Shown here one piece after another: positions 25,731 to 34,318 of a stretch of DNA of 64,000 bases. Positions within the stretch are counted from its first letter, which is position 1, and each line of letters opens with the position of its first letter. The position numbers were made by a program, and so were the translations under genes. This stretch comes from Acholeplasmataceae bacterium (GTDB lineage Bacteria > Bacillota_I > Bacilli_A > Acholeplasmatales > Acholeplasmataceae), in NCBI GenBank assembly GCA_030603805.1, contig JAUVXD010000001.1, positions 405,068 through 469,067 of the forward strand. The letters are read 5' to 3'. The notes below the pieces were generated by a model. That model searched no databases. It saw nothing but the letters and a program-made list of their open reading frames with translations, and was not told where the DNA came from.

Positions 25731-27005
25731 TTATCTTCCTAATTCTAAGTCATTTCTAAGTAAGTCCTGATAGGTTTCTCTCTTGACGACTAATCTTGAT
25801 TGCCCATCTTTAACAAAGACAACGGCGGGTTTTAATAGACGGTTATAATTTGAGCTCATGCTATAGTGATATGCACCAGTTGAATAAACAACCAGTAAAT
25901 CATTTGCAAGAGGGTTTGGAAGCTTGATATCTTTGATGATAATATCTCCAGATTCACAAGCTTTTCCTGTCACAGTGTACTGTGTGACACATGCACTATT
26001 CAATCTGTTTCCAATCACTGCATGATACTTTGCTTGATAGAGCGCTGTTCTGATGTGATCCGCCATCGAACCATCAACAAATACATAGTTTTTTCCACCA
26101 AAAGTTGTTTTTGTGCCACTAATCGTATATAGCGTATACCCAGCTTCAGCAACAACCCCACGACCGGGTTCAATCATGACTTTCGGTGTTTTGATGTTTA
26201 AAGACTGAGATAATTGATAGATATGGTCTAATAATCTTGGAAAAAAGACATTTAAGTCAAAGGGATGATCTTCAGAGGTATAGGTAGCACCAAATCCACC
26301 ACCAAGATTGATTTCATGAATCATTAAACCTATCTTCGATTGTATCATTTGACAATATTTTAAGATTTCTGTTGCAGTCTCAATAAAGGCATTTTCTTCA
26401 AATATTTGAGAACCAATATGTGTATGAAATCCTTGAAATGAAAATCTAGAATCTGAAGTGATTGCTTGAATTAAATCTAGAGTTTCTGGGCTAAAAATAC
26501 TCATTCCAAATTTTGAGGTGTGATTGGTTGTTTTAATATACTCATGAGTATGTGCTTCAATTCCAGGATTGATTCTTAATAATAAATGTGGTTTATAATC
26601 TTCTTTAACAAGTGTTTGGAGTCGTTTAAACTCATCAGGATTATCAATGACAATGCGACCTACTTTATACTCTAAAGCCATGTAGAGTTCATCTATGGAT
26701 TTATTATTGCCATGCATATAAACTTTATCCATTGGAAACAAAGCTTTGACAGCAGTATAAAGCTCACCACCAGATACAACATCTAAAGATAACCCTTCTT
26801 GATGAATCAATTGACACATCGCTAAATTTAAAAAAGCTTTAGATGCATAAATGACTTCAGTGGAAACATTTGGATGTTTAAAAGAGGTTAACATCAAATT
26901 ACAGTTTGCTCTAATTTTTGATTCATCCATGACATATAATGGGGTTTGATATTTATCTTTTAATTCAGTAACTAATACGCCACCGATACTTAAAATGTCT
27001 TGCAT
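25731..27005 (-). CDS. lysA: diaminopimelate decarboxylase
   Basis: 424 residues, fold-type III PLP enzyme. PLP Lys in YASKAFLN, HIGSQIFE, INLGGGFGATY, EPGRGVVAEAG and, near the C-terminus, CESGDIIIKD and GAYHYSMSSNYN. It decarboxylates meso-DAP to lysine. It is the first gene after the lysine riboswitch, with AAAGGAG before the ATG at 27005. Confidence 0.96.
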   Translation of the reverse strand: MQDILSIGGVLVTELKDKYQTPLYVMDESKIRANCNLMLTSFKHPNVSTEVIYASKAFLNLAMCQLIHQEGLSLDVVSGGELYTAVKALFPMDKVYMHGNNKSIDELYMALEYKVGRIVIDNPDEFKRLQTLVKEDYKPHLLLRINPGIEAHTHEYIKTTNHTSKFGMSIFSPETLDLIQAITSDSRFSFQGFHTHIGSQIFEENAFIETATEILKYCQMIQSKIGLMIHEINLGGGFGATYTSEDHPFDLNVFFPRLLDHIYQLSQSLNIKTPKVMIEPGRGVVAEAGYTLYTISGTKTTFGGKNYVFVDGSMADHIRTALYQAKYHAVIGNRLNSACVTQYTVTGKACESGDIIIKDIKLPNPLANDLLVVYSTGAYHYSMSSNYNRLLKPAVVFVKDGQSRLVVKRETYQDLLRNDLELGR

Positions 27006-27027
27006 AATTCATTTCTCCTTTGTATAA

Positions 27028-27060
27028 AAAACAAAAACCACGGCAAAAGCCAGTGGTTCA
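27028..27060 (-). terminator. lysine riboswitch terminator
   Basis: ACCACTGGC / GCCGTGGT hairpin (one bulge) with TTTT loop, followed on the minus strand by TTTTTGTTTTTT, 20 bp before the lysA ribosome site. It is the off-state structure of the upstream aptamer. Confidence 0.85.
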
Positions 27061-27089
27061 ATTGAACTATGCTTTCGCCCCTCCACGTA

Positions 27090-27228
27090 AAAGCGCAATC
27101 CTCATGGGTTGGGCAACCCAAGGGAACAGTCATATATTTGTTCAATATATGCCCAGCATGGTTTCACATGCTTCGGCGTTCTTCCCTTTCCCTTGTGTGG
27201 TACTTTTGAATGAACGCAGCCTCTTCTA
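27090..27228 (-). ncRNA. lysine riboswitch (L-box)
   Basis: Minus-strand hallmarks in order: AGAGGCTGCG at the 5' end, GGGAAGAACGCCGAAGCA, CATGCTGGGC, ATATGACTGTTCCC, and the closing GAGGATTGCGC. These match the five-way-junction lysine aptamer of Bacillus lysC. With the following terminator it should stop transcription of the whole lysine operon when lysine is plentiful. Confidence 0.93.
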
Positions 27229-27252
27229 TCGTAGTGATTTAATTATAAAAAA

Positions 27253-27281
27253 AGAATAACACAATAAATTGAAAATGTCTA
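27253..27281 (-). promoter_or_regulatory. promoter of the lysine operon
   Basis: Minus-strand TAGACA (27276-27281), a 17-nt spacer, and TATTCT (27253-27258), placing the transcript start shortly before the lysine aptamer. Confidence 0.6.
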
Positions 27282-27360
27282 TGATTTTGTTTCATTTTTT
27301 TTCATTTTATCTTTCGTGATGAAATCACTGTGATTTATCCTTAAAAATTAAAGTTTAAAA

Positions 27361-27369
27361 TGGTATACT
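27361..27369 (+). promoter_or_regulatory. extended -10 promoter of the hybrid kinase gene
   Basis: TGGTATACT fits TGnTATAmT about 34 bp upstream of the preferred start codon. No good -35 is seen. Confidence 0.45.
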
Positions 27370-27402
27370 ATGCATAAGCAAACTTTATGAATGGAGTCTC
27401 CT

Positions 27403-29034
27403 ATGGATACATATGGCTATCTCAAAAAAGTTAAAACCTTAATTGAATCTCAACACATGGATAAAATAGATTTAAGTCACTCCAAAGAGAATATTGATGA
27501 ATTTTATGGCTATTATTACATCCCTAAAAAAGATCAAGTCTTCCTATGTTCAAATGAATTTTGGGAGATGATTCAGCTTAAACCCAATGCGTTTTTATCT
27601 ATTGATCAATTTCTTGACCAACTGCATCCAGATGACAAAGATTCATGGATGACTCATCACCATCGTGCCATGCATTTGGGAAAACCTTTTAAATTGATTT
27701 TTAGACTGCTAATCAAAGACAATTATCTATGGCATGAATGGACATCAAAGATTGATAACGAGGATCAAATCATTCATGGACTTTTTGGGACTTTAAGAAA
27801 TGTCGATCAACTTGTGACACTCAAGGAAAGAGCAAAAGCACTAGAATTAAAACTCGTGGATTTAGAAACTAAGCAAAACGAAACTTTAGAACAACTACGT
27901 TTAGAAGAAACCAAGAAGTCACAATCAAAAATGATGTTTTTATCCAATATGAGTCATGAGATTAGAACACCGATGAATGCCATCATCGGATTTGCCAATC
28001 TTTTAAACCAAAAAGCATCCCCAATTGAACAAAAAGAATACATTGAACGCATTAAGGATGCTTCAAATCATTTATTAGAGATTATTAATGATATCTTGGA
28101 TTACTCTAAAATAGAATCAGGCAAAATCACGATTGAACATGAGACTTTTAAACTCGATAAACTCTTTGAAGATGTCAAATCGATGGTCATTGAGCATGTG
28201 AAGAAAAAGAATTTATATTTTGATATCGAAACCATACAATGTCCTAATTTACTTAAAGGTGATGTGGGTCGCATCAGACAAATCTTAATCAATTTAGTAT
28301 CTAATGCAGTTAAATTTACAGATCATGGTGGTATGAGTGTTGTCGCTTATGTTGAAGATCAAATAGATGAAAATCATTTGAGACTTGCAATCAAGGTTAA
28401 AGACACAGGGATTGGGATGACATTAGAACAACAAAAAAAGATCTTTAATGATTTTGAACAAGCAGATATTGCAACCACAAGATTATATGGTGGCACTGGT
28501 TTGGGGTTATCCATTAGTAAAAGACTTGCTGAACTTATGGGTGGTACGATTTTATTGGAAAGCAAACTTAACGAAGGTAGTGAATTTACACTCATCATTC
28601 CTCTAGAACTTTCGCAAGATGAAGATACCAACGTCGATGATGACCTATTTTTGAATAAGCCAATGGAAGGTGCACACATCTTAGTTGCAGAAGATAATTT
28701 TTTAAGCCAAAAACTAGCCCACCGAATTTTAACTAATTTAGGCATGAATGTCACACTTGCAAATCATGGAAAAATCGCATGTGATCTTGCAAAATCTTCT
28801 CATTTTGATTTAATCATCTTAGATGTAATGATGCCTGTGATGGATGGCATTGAAGCTGCTAAAGAAATTCGTAAATATGATTCTAAAACACCGATTCTTG
28901 CAATGACTGCAAGTGTGTTTGAAGAAGATATTAGAAAGTGTCTTGAAGCAGGAATGAACGATCATATTTCTAAGCCTATTGATCCGAAATCGCTTTATAA
29001 GGCTCTTTCAATATGGATTCCCTCTCATCATTAA
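27403..29034 (+). CDS. soluble PAS hybrid histidine kinase with receiver domain
   Basis: About 543 residues from the ATG at 27403, preceded by GGAG; another in-frame ATG is at 27391. Order: PAS-like fold (about 25-140), coiled coil, HisKA with FLSNMSHEIRTPMNAI, HATPase with NLVSNAVKF, DTGIGM and GGTGLGLSIS, then a receiver domain (about 415-540) with AEDN and phospho-acceptor Asp in ILDVMMP. There is no membrane segment, so it senses a cytoplasmic signal. A separate output protein is needed; none is adjacent. Its proximity to c-di-GMP genes is suggestive only. Confidence 0.92.
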   Translation: MDTYGYLKKVKTLIESQHMDKIDLSHSKENIDEFYGYYYIPKKDQVFLCSNEFWEMIQLKPNAFLSIDQFLDQLHPDDKDSWMTHHHRAMHLGKPFKLIFRLLIKDNYLWHEWTSKIDNEDQIIHGLFGTLRNVDQLVTLKERAKALELKLVDLETKQNETLEQLRLEETKKSQSKMMFLSNMSHEIRTPMNAIIGFANLLNQKASPIEQKEYIERIKDASNHLLEIINDILDYSKIESGKITIEHETFKLDKLFEDVKSMVIEHVKKKNLYFDIETIQCPNLLKGDVGRIRQILINLVSNAVKFTDHGGMSVVAYVEDQIDENHLRLAIKVKDTGIGMTLEQQKKIFNDFEQADIATTRLYGGTGLGLSISKRLAELMGGTILLESKLNEGSEFTLIIPLELSQDEDTNVDDDLFLNKPMEGAHILVAEDNFLSQKLAHRILTNLGMNVTLANHGKIACDLAKSSHFDLIILDVMMPVMDGIEAAKEIRKYDSKTPILAMTASVFEEDIRKCLEAGMNDHISKPIDPKSLYKALSIWIPSHH

Positions 29035-29035
29035 G

Positions 29036-29060
29036 AAAAGCGACACGATGTCGCTTTTTT
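29036..29060. terminator. bidirectional terminator between convergent genes
   Basis: AAAAGCGACA-CGA-TGTCGCTTTTTT is flanked by A and T runs on both sides, lying between the hybrid kinase (plus) and the amidohydrolase (minus) stops. It can serve both. Confidence 0.85.
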
Positions 29061-29067
29061 CATTGAA

Positions 29068-30195
29068 TTAGAAGATATGATGAATTTTAGCAAGCTTGAT
29101 ATAGAGTTCTACCCCTTTAATTAAGACAGACTCATCAAAATTGAAAAAACAGCTATGGAGTGGATGTGTCCACCCTCTATCTTCATTTTTTGTTCCAAGC
29201 ATGACAAACATGCCAGGAACTTTTTGTTGATAGAATGCGAAATCTTCAGCGAACATCATCGGCTTTAAAATCTGATATTCTTGTGGTTTTAATGCATGTT
29301 TAAGTTCAGTAAAAAGTGTGTGGTCATTGATGACTGGTGGATAATAATCGATGATTTCATTATCGACTTCGACCTCAAAACTTTGTGAAATACCTTGATC
29401 GATATGTCTCATTCTTTGCTTAATGGTATCATAAACATGAGGACTAAATGCGCGAATGGTTCCTGTAAGTTTGACTTCTTTTGCAATAATATTTCTAGCC
29501 TCTCCACCAGAAACTGTCCCTATAGTGACTACTGCTGGATCGAGTGGATCTATACTTCTTGAGACGATGGAATGATATGCTGTTACCAGATGACTTGCAG
29601 CTAAAATAGCATCTTTTCCTAAATGTGGTTGTGCACCATGCGCTGATGTCCCCTGAACGCTTAAGTTAAACTCACCATTTTGAGCCATCATCGGACCATC
29701 TGTTAAACCGTATATTCCCTCATCTAAACCTGGATATAAATGAATCCCAAAAATATGTTTGATTGGATACTTTTCAAATAAACCTTCTTCAATGATCACT
29801 TTTGCGCCACCAGGTCCTTCTTCTGCAGGCTGAAAAATGAAGACCACTGTTTTTTCTAGAGTCTTAAGGTTTTGTATATATTCTGCAAAGCCTAAAAGCA
29901 TCGCCATGTGTCCATCATGTCCACAGGCATGCATTTTTCCAATGTGTTTGGACTTAAAATCAGCCTCAGTCATTTCATGAACAGGTAGTGCATCCATATC
30001 ACTACGAAAAGCGATAGCTTCATCACTTTTTCCTTTTTTAACTGCAATTAATCCTGTTTTTGCTGTGGATTCTGTTTGATAACCTAAGGATTCAAGTACT
30101 TTTTTAACATAATCTCTAGTTAAATAAAGATCAAACCCGAGTTCTGGAATTTGATGCAAATCTCTTCTATATTTCTTGAGTTTTTCTTGATTCAT
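29068..30195 (-). CDS. dapL: M20 amidohydrolase, probable N-acetyl-DAP deacetylase
   Basis: 375 residues, nearly the length of Bacillus YkuR/DapL. Metal and catalytic motifs: FRSDMDALPV, MHACGHDGHMA, QPAEEGPGGA, GIHLYP, and C-terminal AEDFAFY with LHSCFFNFDE. As the only M20 enzyme in the window it fits the deacetylase step needed after dapH and the aminotransferase, yielding LL-DAP. Other N-acyl amino acid hydrolase roles are possible, since it is outside the lysine operon. It overlaps the end of the Ogt-type gene by 29 nt. Confidence 0.8.
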   Translation of the reverse strand: MNQEKLKKYRRDLHQIPELGFDLYLTRDYVKKVLESLGYQTESTAKTGLIAVKKGKSDEAIAFRSDMDALPVHEMTEADFKSKHIGKMHACGHDGHMAMLLGFAEYIQNLKTLEKTVVFIFQPAEEGPGGAKVIIEEGLFEKYPIKHIFGIHLYPGLDEGIYGLTDGPMMAQNGEFNLSVQGTSAHGAQPHLGKDAILAASHLVTAYHSIVSRSIDPLDPAVVTIGTVSGGEARNIIAKEVKLTGTIRAFSPHVYDTIKQRMRHIDQGISQSFEVEVDNEIIDYYPPVINDHTLFTELKHALKPQEYQILKPMMFAEDFAFYQQKVPGMFVMLGTKNEDRGWTHPLHSCFFNFDESVLIKGVELYIKLAKIHHIF

Positions 30196-30655
30196 TTGTG
30201 CTCATCCTCTCATGCTCAAGTAGTTTTTTCTTTAAATCAATATAATTTTTTCCTGAATAGCCAGTAAGACTTCCATCCTTACCAATCACTCGATGACATG
30301 GGACGATGATGCCAATCGGATTTTTTTTACATGCTTGTCCCACTGCTCTAACGGCTTTAGGTCGACCAATCATTTCTGCAATCTCTTGATATGACTTGGT
30401 CGATCCATAAGGAATACTGAGTAATGCTTTCCAGACTTCTTTTTGGAAGGGTGTTCCAGAATTAAAATGAAGCGGACATTCAAAAACATATGATTTTTTC
30501 TTAAAATAGAGATCTAAAGACTTTTGAATCTTAAGAACCATTGGGCTTTGTTGATTATCTAGATCTTTTTCATCTGAAAACATCATACCATAAAGACCTT
30601 CTTCATCACAAATAAAGGAAATCAATCCGAGTGGACTTTCATAATAGCCTTTCAT
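30167..30655 (-). CDS. ogt: O6-methylguanine-DNA methyltransferase
   Basis: 162 residues. It carries the acceptor Cys in IIVPCHRVIGKDGSLTGYSG and the helix-turn-helix with YGSTKSYQEIAEMIGRPKAVRAVG. It removes alkyl groups from guanine by suicide transfer. Its start is 3 bases after the stop of the LURP-one-like gene, suggesting coupling. Confidence 0.94.
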   Translation of the reverse strand: MKGYYESPLGLISFICDEEGLYGMMFSDEKDLDNQQSPMVLKIQKSLDLYFKKKSYVFECPLHFNSGTPFQKEVWKALLSIPYGSTKSYQEIAEMIGRPKAVRAVGQACKKNPIGIIVPCHRVIGKDGSLTGYSGKNYIDLKKKLLEHERMSTNESRKTQEI

Positions 30656-30658
30656 ATC

Positions 30659-31159
30659 TTAGTGATGACGATGCTTAGACTCGTTATGAAAAATGCTATC
30701 GATTAAGATGACTAAAGCGAGCATAAATGCTTCTTTTACCTCATCAGAGATGCTAATTTCATAGGAATCACCCCAAGAAAAGTACTTTTTTCTAATACTT
30801 GCAAGTTCAGTTTGACCCTCAAGAACGCCAAATGAGTGTGCATAGAAGTTTCCTTCAACTTGGTAGTTAATTTGATTGCCTGTGACATGAAGCTTCTTAC
30901 TTAACAATGTAAATTGCTTCTTAACGGTTGCAACTAACACGTCTTTGTCATCATAAATGTGATACTCAGGCATGAATGTAAACAGCTTCTTTTGAAAACG
31001 ATAAATAACTTGATCTGTTTTCCCAGATAAAAAGTTCATTTTATGCGTAAGTGAAAACATCTTACCTTGACAGTAATAAGCAATTTGTTGTTTGTCATCA
31101 TAAACTTTATACTTGTCCGCAAATGAGAATACCTTTTGTTTTAAATAGAAATATTTCAT
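30659..31159 (-). CDS. LURP-one-related (YxjI-like) protein
   Basis: 166 residues built of short beta strands with repeated KxFxxxxxYxIYDD-type units (KYKVYDDKQQ, EYHIYDDKDV), as in LURP-one/YxjI tubby-like beta barrels. No signal peptide and no catalytic motif. Good ribosome site (GAGGTG). It heads a three-gene operon with ogt and the deacetylase. A distant paralogue is at 41756-42223. Function unknown; membrane lipid association is known for tubby folds but not shown here. Confidence 0.7.
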   Translation of the reverse strand: MKYFYLKQKVFSFADKYKVYDDKQQIAYYCQGKMFSLTHKMNFLSGKTDQVIYRFQKKLFTFMPEYHIYDDKDVLVATVKKQFTLLSKKLHVTGNQINYQVEGNFYAHSFGVLEGQTELASIRKKYFSWGDSYEISISDEVKEAFMLALVILIDSIFHNESKHRHH

Positions 31160-31248
31160 CAGTTCACCTCGTTTTAAAGATTAATTTTATTATACATGAA
31201 TTTGAGTCGTTTGTGATTTTGGTCCAATCAAACTCTATCCTTAAATAA

Positions 31249-31276
31249 TAAAAGACATGGCGAACATGTCTTTTAT
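31249..31276. terminator. terminator after PEP carboxykinase
   Basis: AAAAGACATG-GCGAA-CATGTCTTTT stem, A-rich on the left and T-rich on the right, just after the minus-strand PEP carboxykinase stop. It may work in both directions. Confidence 0.75.
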
Positions 31277-31282
31277 TTCATT

Positions 31283-33103
31283 TTATAGATTTCTTTCTTC
31301 TTTTTCCTTTTCAAACATGAGTCTTTGCTCTTGTTTTTCTAATTCCTGTTTAAGTCTTTCTGGTAGTTTATCACCGATGCTTTGATAGTAAACCTTGATC
31401 GATTCAATTTCGTTTAACCATCCTGTTGTATCAACTGTTAACAGTTGAGCGAGTGCATCTGCTTTCATTGGTAATCCTCTGACGTCAATGGATTCTTCTT
31501 TAGGGAGATAACCAATCGGTGTTGCATCTGCAGAAACTGTACCTTCACATCGTTCAAAAATCCATTTGAGAACGCGCGAATTGTGTCCAAATCCTGGCCA
31601 TAAAAAATCACCATGTTCGTCTTTTCTAAACCAATTGACATAAAAGATTTTGGGTAATAAGGCATCATTTGATTTCTTGCCCATATCCAACCAATGTCTT
31701 AAGTAATCTCCTACATGATATCCAATAAACGGTAACATGGCAAAAGGATCTCTCCTCACTTGACCGATTTGATCTGAAATCGCTGCTGCAGTGACTTCAG
31801 AACCCATCATTGAGCCCATAAACACGCCATGACTCCATGAAAGTGCTTCGTGCACTAAGGGTATGGTTGAAGGTCTTCTACCACCAACTAAGATTGCTGA
31901 TATCAAAACACCTTCAGGGTTTTCCCATTCTTCTGCTAAAACTGGACATTGTTTCGCACTGACTGTAAATCTACAATTAGGATGTGCAGCAGGTGTGCCT
32001 TTAGTTGGAGACCAATCTTCTCTTTTCCAATCCATTAAGTGTTGAGGCATAGGTCCGTCAATGCCTTCCCACCAAACATCACCATCATCGGTAATTGCAA
32101 CATTCGTAAAAATGGTATCTTTTCTAATGGACATCATTGCATTCGGATTGGATTGATAAGATGTTCCTTTAGCAACCCCAAAAAATCCTGATTCTGGGTT
32201 AATGGCATATAATCTACCATCATCTTTCATCCAAATCCAGGCAATATCGTCCCCAATCGTTTCAACTTTCCAACCGGGTAGCGTTGGAACCATCATGGCG
32301 AGATTGGTTTTGCCACATGCACTTGGGAAAGCTGCTAAAACATATTTGGATATCCCTTCTGGATTAGTGAGTTTTAAAATCAGCATGTGTTCTGCCATCC
32401 AGCCTTCTTCCTTGGCGATGACAGATGCGATTCTTAAAGCAAGACATTTTTTGCCGAGTAGTGCATTACCACCATAACCAGATCCATAAGACCAAATGAG
32501 TTTTTCCTTTGGAAAATGTGAGATATATTTATGATCAATCGGTGCAGATGGCCAAAGCAAATCCATCTGATCCTTTTCTAAAGGATACCCAATTGAATGT
32601 AAACATGGGACGAATTGATTTTGTGTTTCAAGAGCTTTTAAAACATCACGACCCATTCTGGTCATGATCCGCATATTGATGACGACATATTCACTATCAG
32701 TCAGTTGAATCCCTATTTTTGATAGTGGAGAACCAAAAGGACCCATCATAAAAGGAATGACATACATCGTTCTGCCTTTCATGGATCCAAAGTATAACTT
32801 TTTCATTGTTTCTTTAAGTGCTTTAGGTTCAGCCCAATTGTTGGTTGGACCAGCATCTTCTTCTAAATCAGATGCGATAAATGTTCTATTTTCAACGCGT
32901 GCAACATCTGATGGATCACTGAAAAACGCATATGAACCTGGTCTTTTTGTAGGATTTAACTCTAAAGCTTTCCCTAAATCCACCAATTTCTTGATCAGTT
33001 TTATGTTTTCTTCTTCCGTGCCATCACACCAATAAATCTCCTCAGGTTGGCAGAGTTCTGCCATCTCTTTAACCCAACCTTCTAATGCTTGATAAGATAA
33101 CAT
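31283..33103 (-). CDS. pckG: GTP-dependent phosphoenolpyruvate carboxykinase
   Basis: 606 residues, the usual length of the GTP family. It contains the nucleotide P-loop FPSACGKTNLAMM with catalytic Cys and Lys, GDDIAWIW metal site, PAAHPNCRFT, and RRPSTIPLV. It interconverts oxaloacetate and PEP with GTP/GDP. In a fermentative low-G+C bacterium it could run toward oxaloacetate. Monocistronic by appearance, with GGGAG before the ATG. Confidence 0.96.
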   Translation of the reverse strand: MLSYQALEGWVKEMAELCQPEEIYWCDGTEEENIKLIKKLVDLGKALELNPTKRPGSYAFFSDPSDVARVENRTFIASDLEEDAGPTNNWAEPKALKETMKKLYFGSMKGRTMYVIPFMMGPFGSPLSKIGIQLTDSEYVVINMRIMTRMGRDVLKALETQNQFVPCLHSIGYPLEKDQMDLLWPSAPIDHKYISHFPKEKLIWSYGSGYGGNALLGKKCLALRIASVIAKEEGWMAEHMLILKLTNPEGISKYVLAAFPSACGKTNLAMMVPTLPGWKVETIGDDIAWIWMKDDGRLYAINPESGFFGVAKGTSYQSNPNAMMSIRKDTIFTNVAITDDGDVWWEGIDGPMPQHLMDWKREDWSPTKGTPAAHPNCRFTVSAKQCPVLAEEWENPEGVLISAILVGGRRPSTIPLVHEALSWSHGVFMGSMMGSEVTAAAISDQIGQVRRDPFAMLPFIGYHVGDYLRHWLDMGKKSNDALLPKIFYVNWFRKDEHGDFLWPGFGHNSRVLKWIFERCEGTVSADATPIGYLPKEESIDVRGLPMKADALAQLLTVDTTGWLNEIESIKVYYQSIGDKLPERLKQELEKQEQRLMFEKEKEERNL

Positions 33104-33139
33104 GTTTTTCTCCCTTATGTCGTTTTTACTTATCTATTT

Positions 33140-33601
33140 CTAGACTTCAATGAGTCTATTTAAAGCTTTAAGTTTTTTGATATCCTCTTGATGTTTTAAC
33201 ATTGATCTCGAACGATCTTTATAAAGATAATGATAGAGCTTAAGCAAGTTATGCTTCCCCATTAAGATGTAGGTCGCTTCACCTGTTTTTATGATGCGAT
33301 TTTGAGTTTGTTTAAACTCACATAAAAAATCCCATTTATCATAATCTGCGAGTTCAACATCAATTGCATCTTTTCTAAATGTTAAAACCTCTTTTTGAAT
33401 ATACTCAAATCCATGTGTGGTAAATAACAAAATCAGTTGTTTTTTACGTTCAAGCAAATAACTTGGTATTAAAAGATCGATATCTTTTGCTTGAAAAGAT
33501 GTTTGAGTCACCTTCTCTAAAGCAAAAGATCCATATAAAACAGGTTGGATATTATATTTTTGATTTAATAATAGTGCTGCTTCTTTTAAGATATGATCCA
33601 T
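33140..33601 (-). CDS. nucleotidyltransferase-fold protein
   Basis: 153 residues. An LYGSFALEKV motif followed by AKDIDLLIP and later DAIDVELADYD gives the GS...DxD plus third Asp pattern of the pol-beta nucleotidyltransferase superfamily. Aminoglycoside-type, MNT-type or predicted substrate-binding NTases share this pattern, so the substrate is open. It is the last gene of a tight operon and overlaps the ribosome site of the preceding metallo-hydrolase end. Confidence 0.65.
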   Translation of the reverse strand: MDHILKEAALLLNQKYNIQPVLYGSFALEKVTQTSFQAKDIDLLIPSYLLERKKQLILLFTTHGFEYIQKEVLTFRKDAIDVELADYDKWDFLCEFKQTQNRIIKTGEATYILMGKHNLLKLYHYLYKDRSRSMLKHQEDIKKLKALNRLIEV

Positions 33602-33604
33602 AGG

Positions 33605-34279
33605 TCACCTATAAAAGCTATAAGAGTCACCATTGTCTAAAACAATTGGTGTTGAAGCAGTCAATGTGATGACTTTTTTCTTAAACTCTTTTAAATCAGC
33701 AAGACCTTGATGCATTGGAATCACGTAAGTTGGTTTAATGATGTGTGTTGCTTCAACTGCTTCATCTAAGTCCATCACATAAGTACCACTGATGGGTAAC
33801 ATGGCAAGATCAATATCTTTAAGTTCTTTCATTTCATGAATGATATCCGTGTCGCCTGCAAAGTAAACTTTAAAATCATCAAAATATAGAATAAACCCTA
33901 AAAAGTCGTCTTTAGGATGATATTTTCTTGTCGATCTGCCTGCTTCAGTATTATAAGCGTGAAGTGATTGAATGGTCAATCCATGTGTTTGTAGTGTCGT
34001 CATTGGTAGAAAAATTTCCATAGGAACATCCATATGACCTAAACAACTTTTGGATGCATAAATTTTAGTCTCAGTTTTCCAGATGAGATCAAGTGCTTCT
34101 TTTTTTAAATGATCCATATGGACATGCGACACTAAAATGAGATCTGCATCCGTGAGTTCTTTATAAGGAATTTTTTGATTGGCGATTTCACCAGCATACC
34201 CAGGATCGATATATAAGGTGACCCCTTTATAGACAAACTTAAACCAGGATGATTTTGAAATACGTGTTACCTTAAGCAT
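33605..34279 (-). CDS. metallo-beta-lactamase-fold hydrolase (UlaG-like)
   Basis: 224 residues. VSHVHMDHL is the HxHxDH zinc motif, and FAGDTD and MPISGTYVMD follow, as in the small UlaG/L-ascorbate-lactonase-like branch (UPF0173). No signal peptide. Substrate cannot be told from sequence. It shares an operon with enzymes that look like small-molecule modifiers. Confidence 0.85.
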   Translation of the reverse strand: MLKVTRISKSSWFKFVYKGVTLYIDPGYAGEIANQKIPYKELTDADLILVSHVHMDHLKKEALDLIWKTETKIYASKSCLGHMDVPMEIFLPMTTLQTHGLTIQSLHAYNTEAGRSTRKYHPKDDFLGFILYFDDFKVYFAGDTDIIHEMKELKDIDLAMLPISGTYVMDLDEAVEATHIIKPTYVIPMHQGLADLKEFKKKVITLTASTPIVLDNGDSYSFYR

Positions 34280-34318
34280 TGTTTCAAACCCCCATTTGAT
34301 TCAACTTTAAAGACGTAA

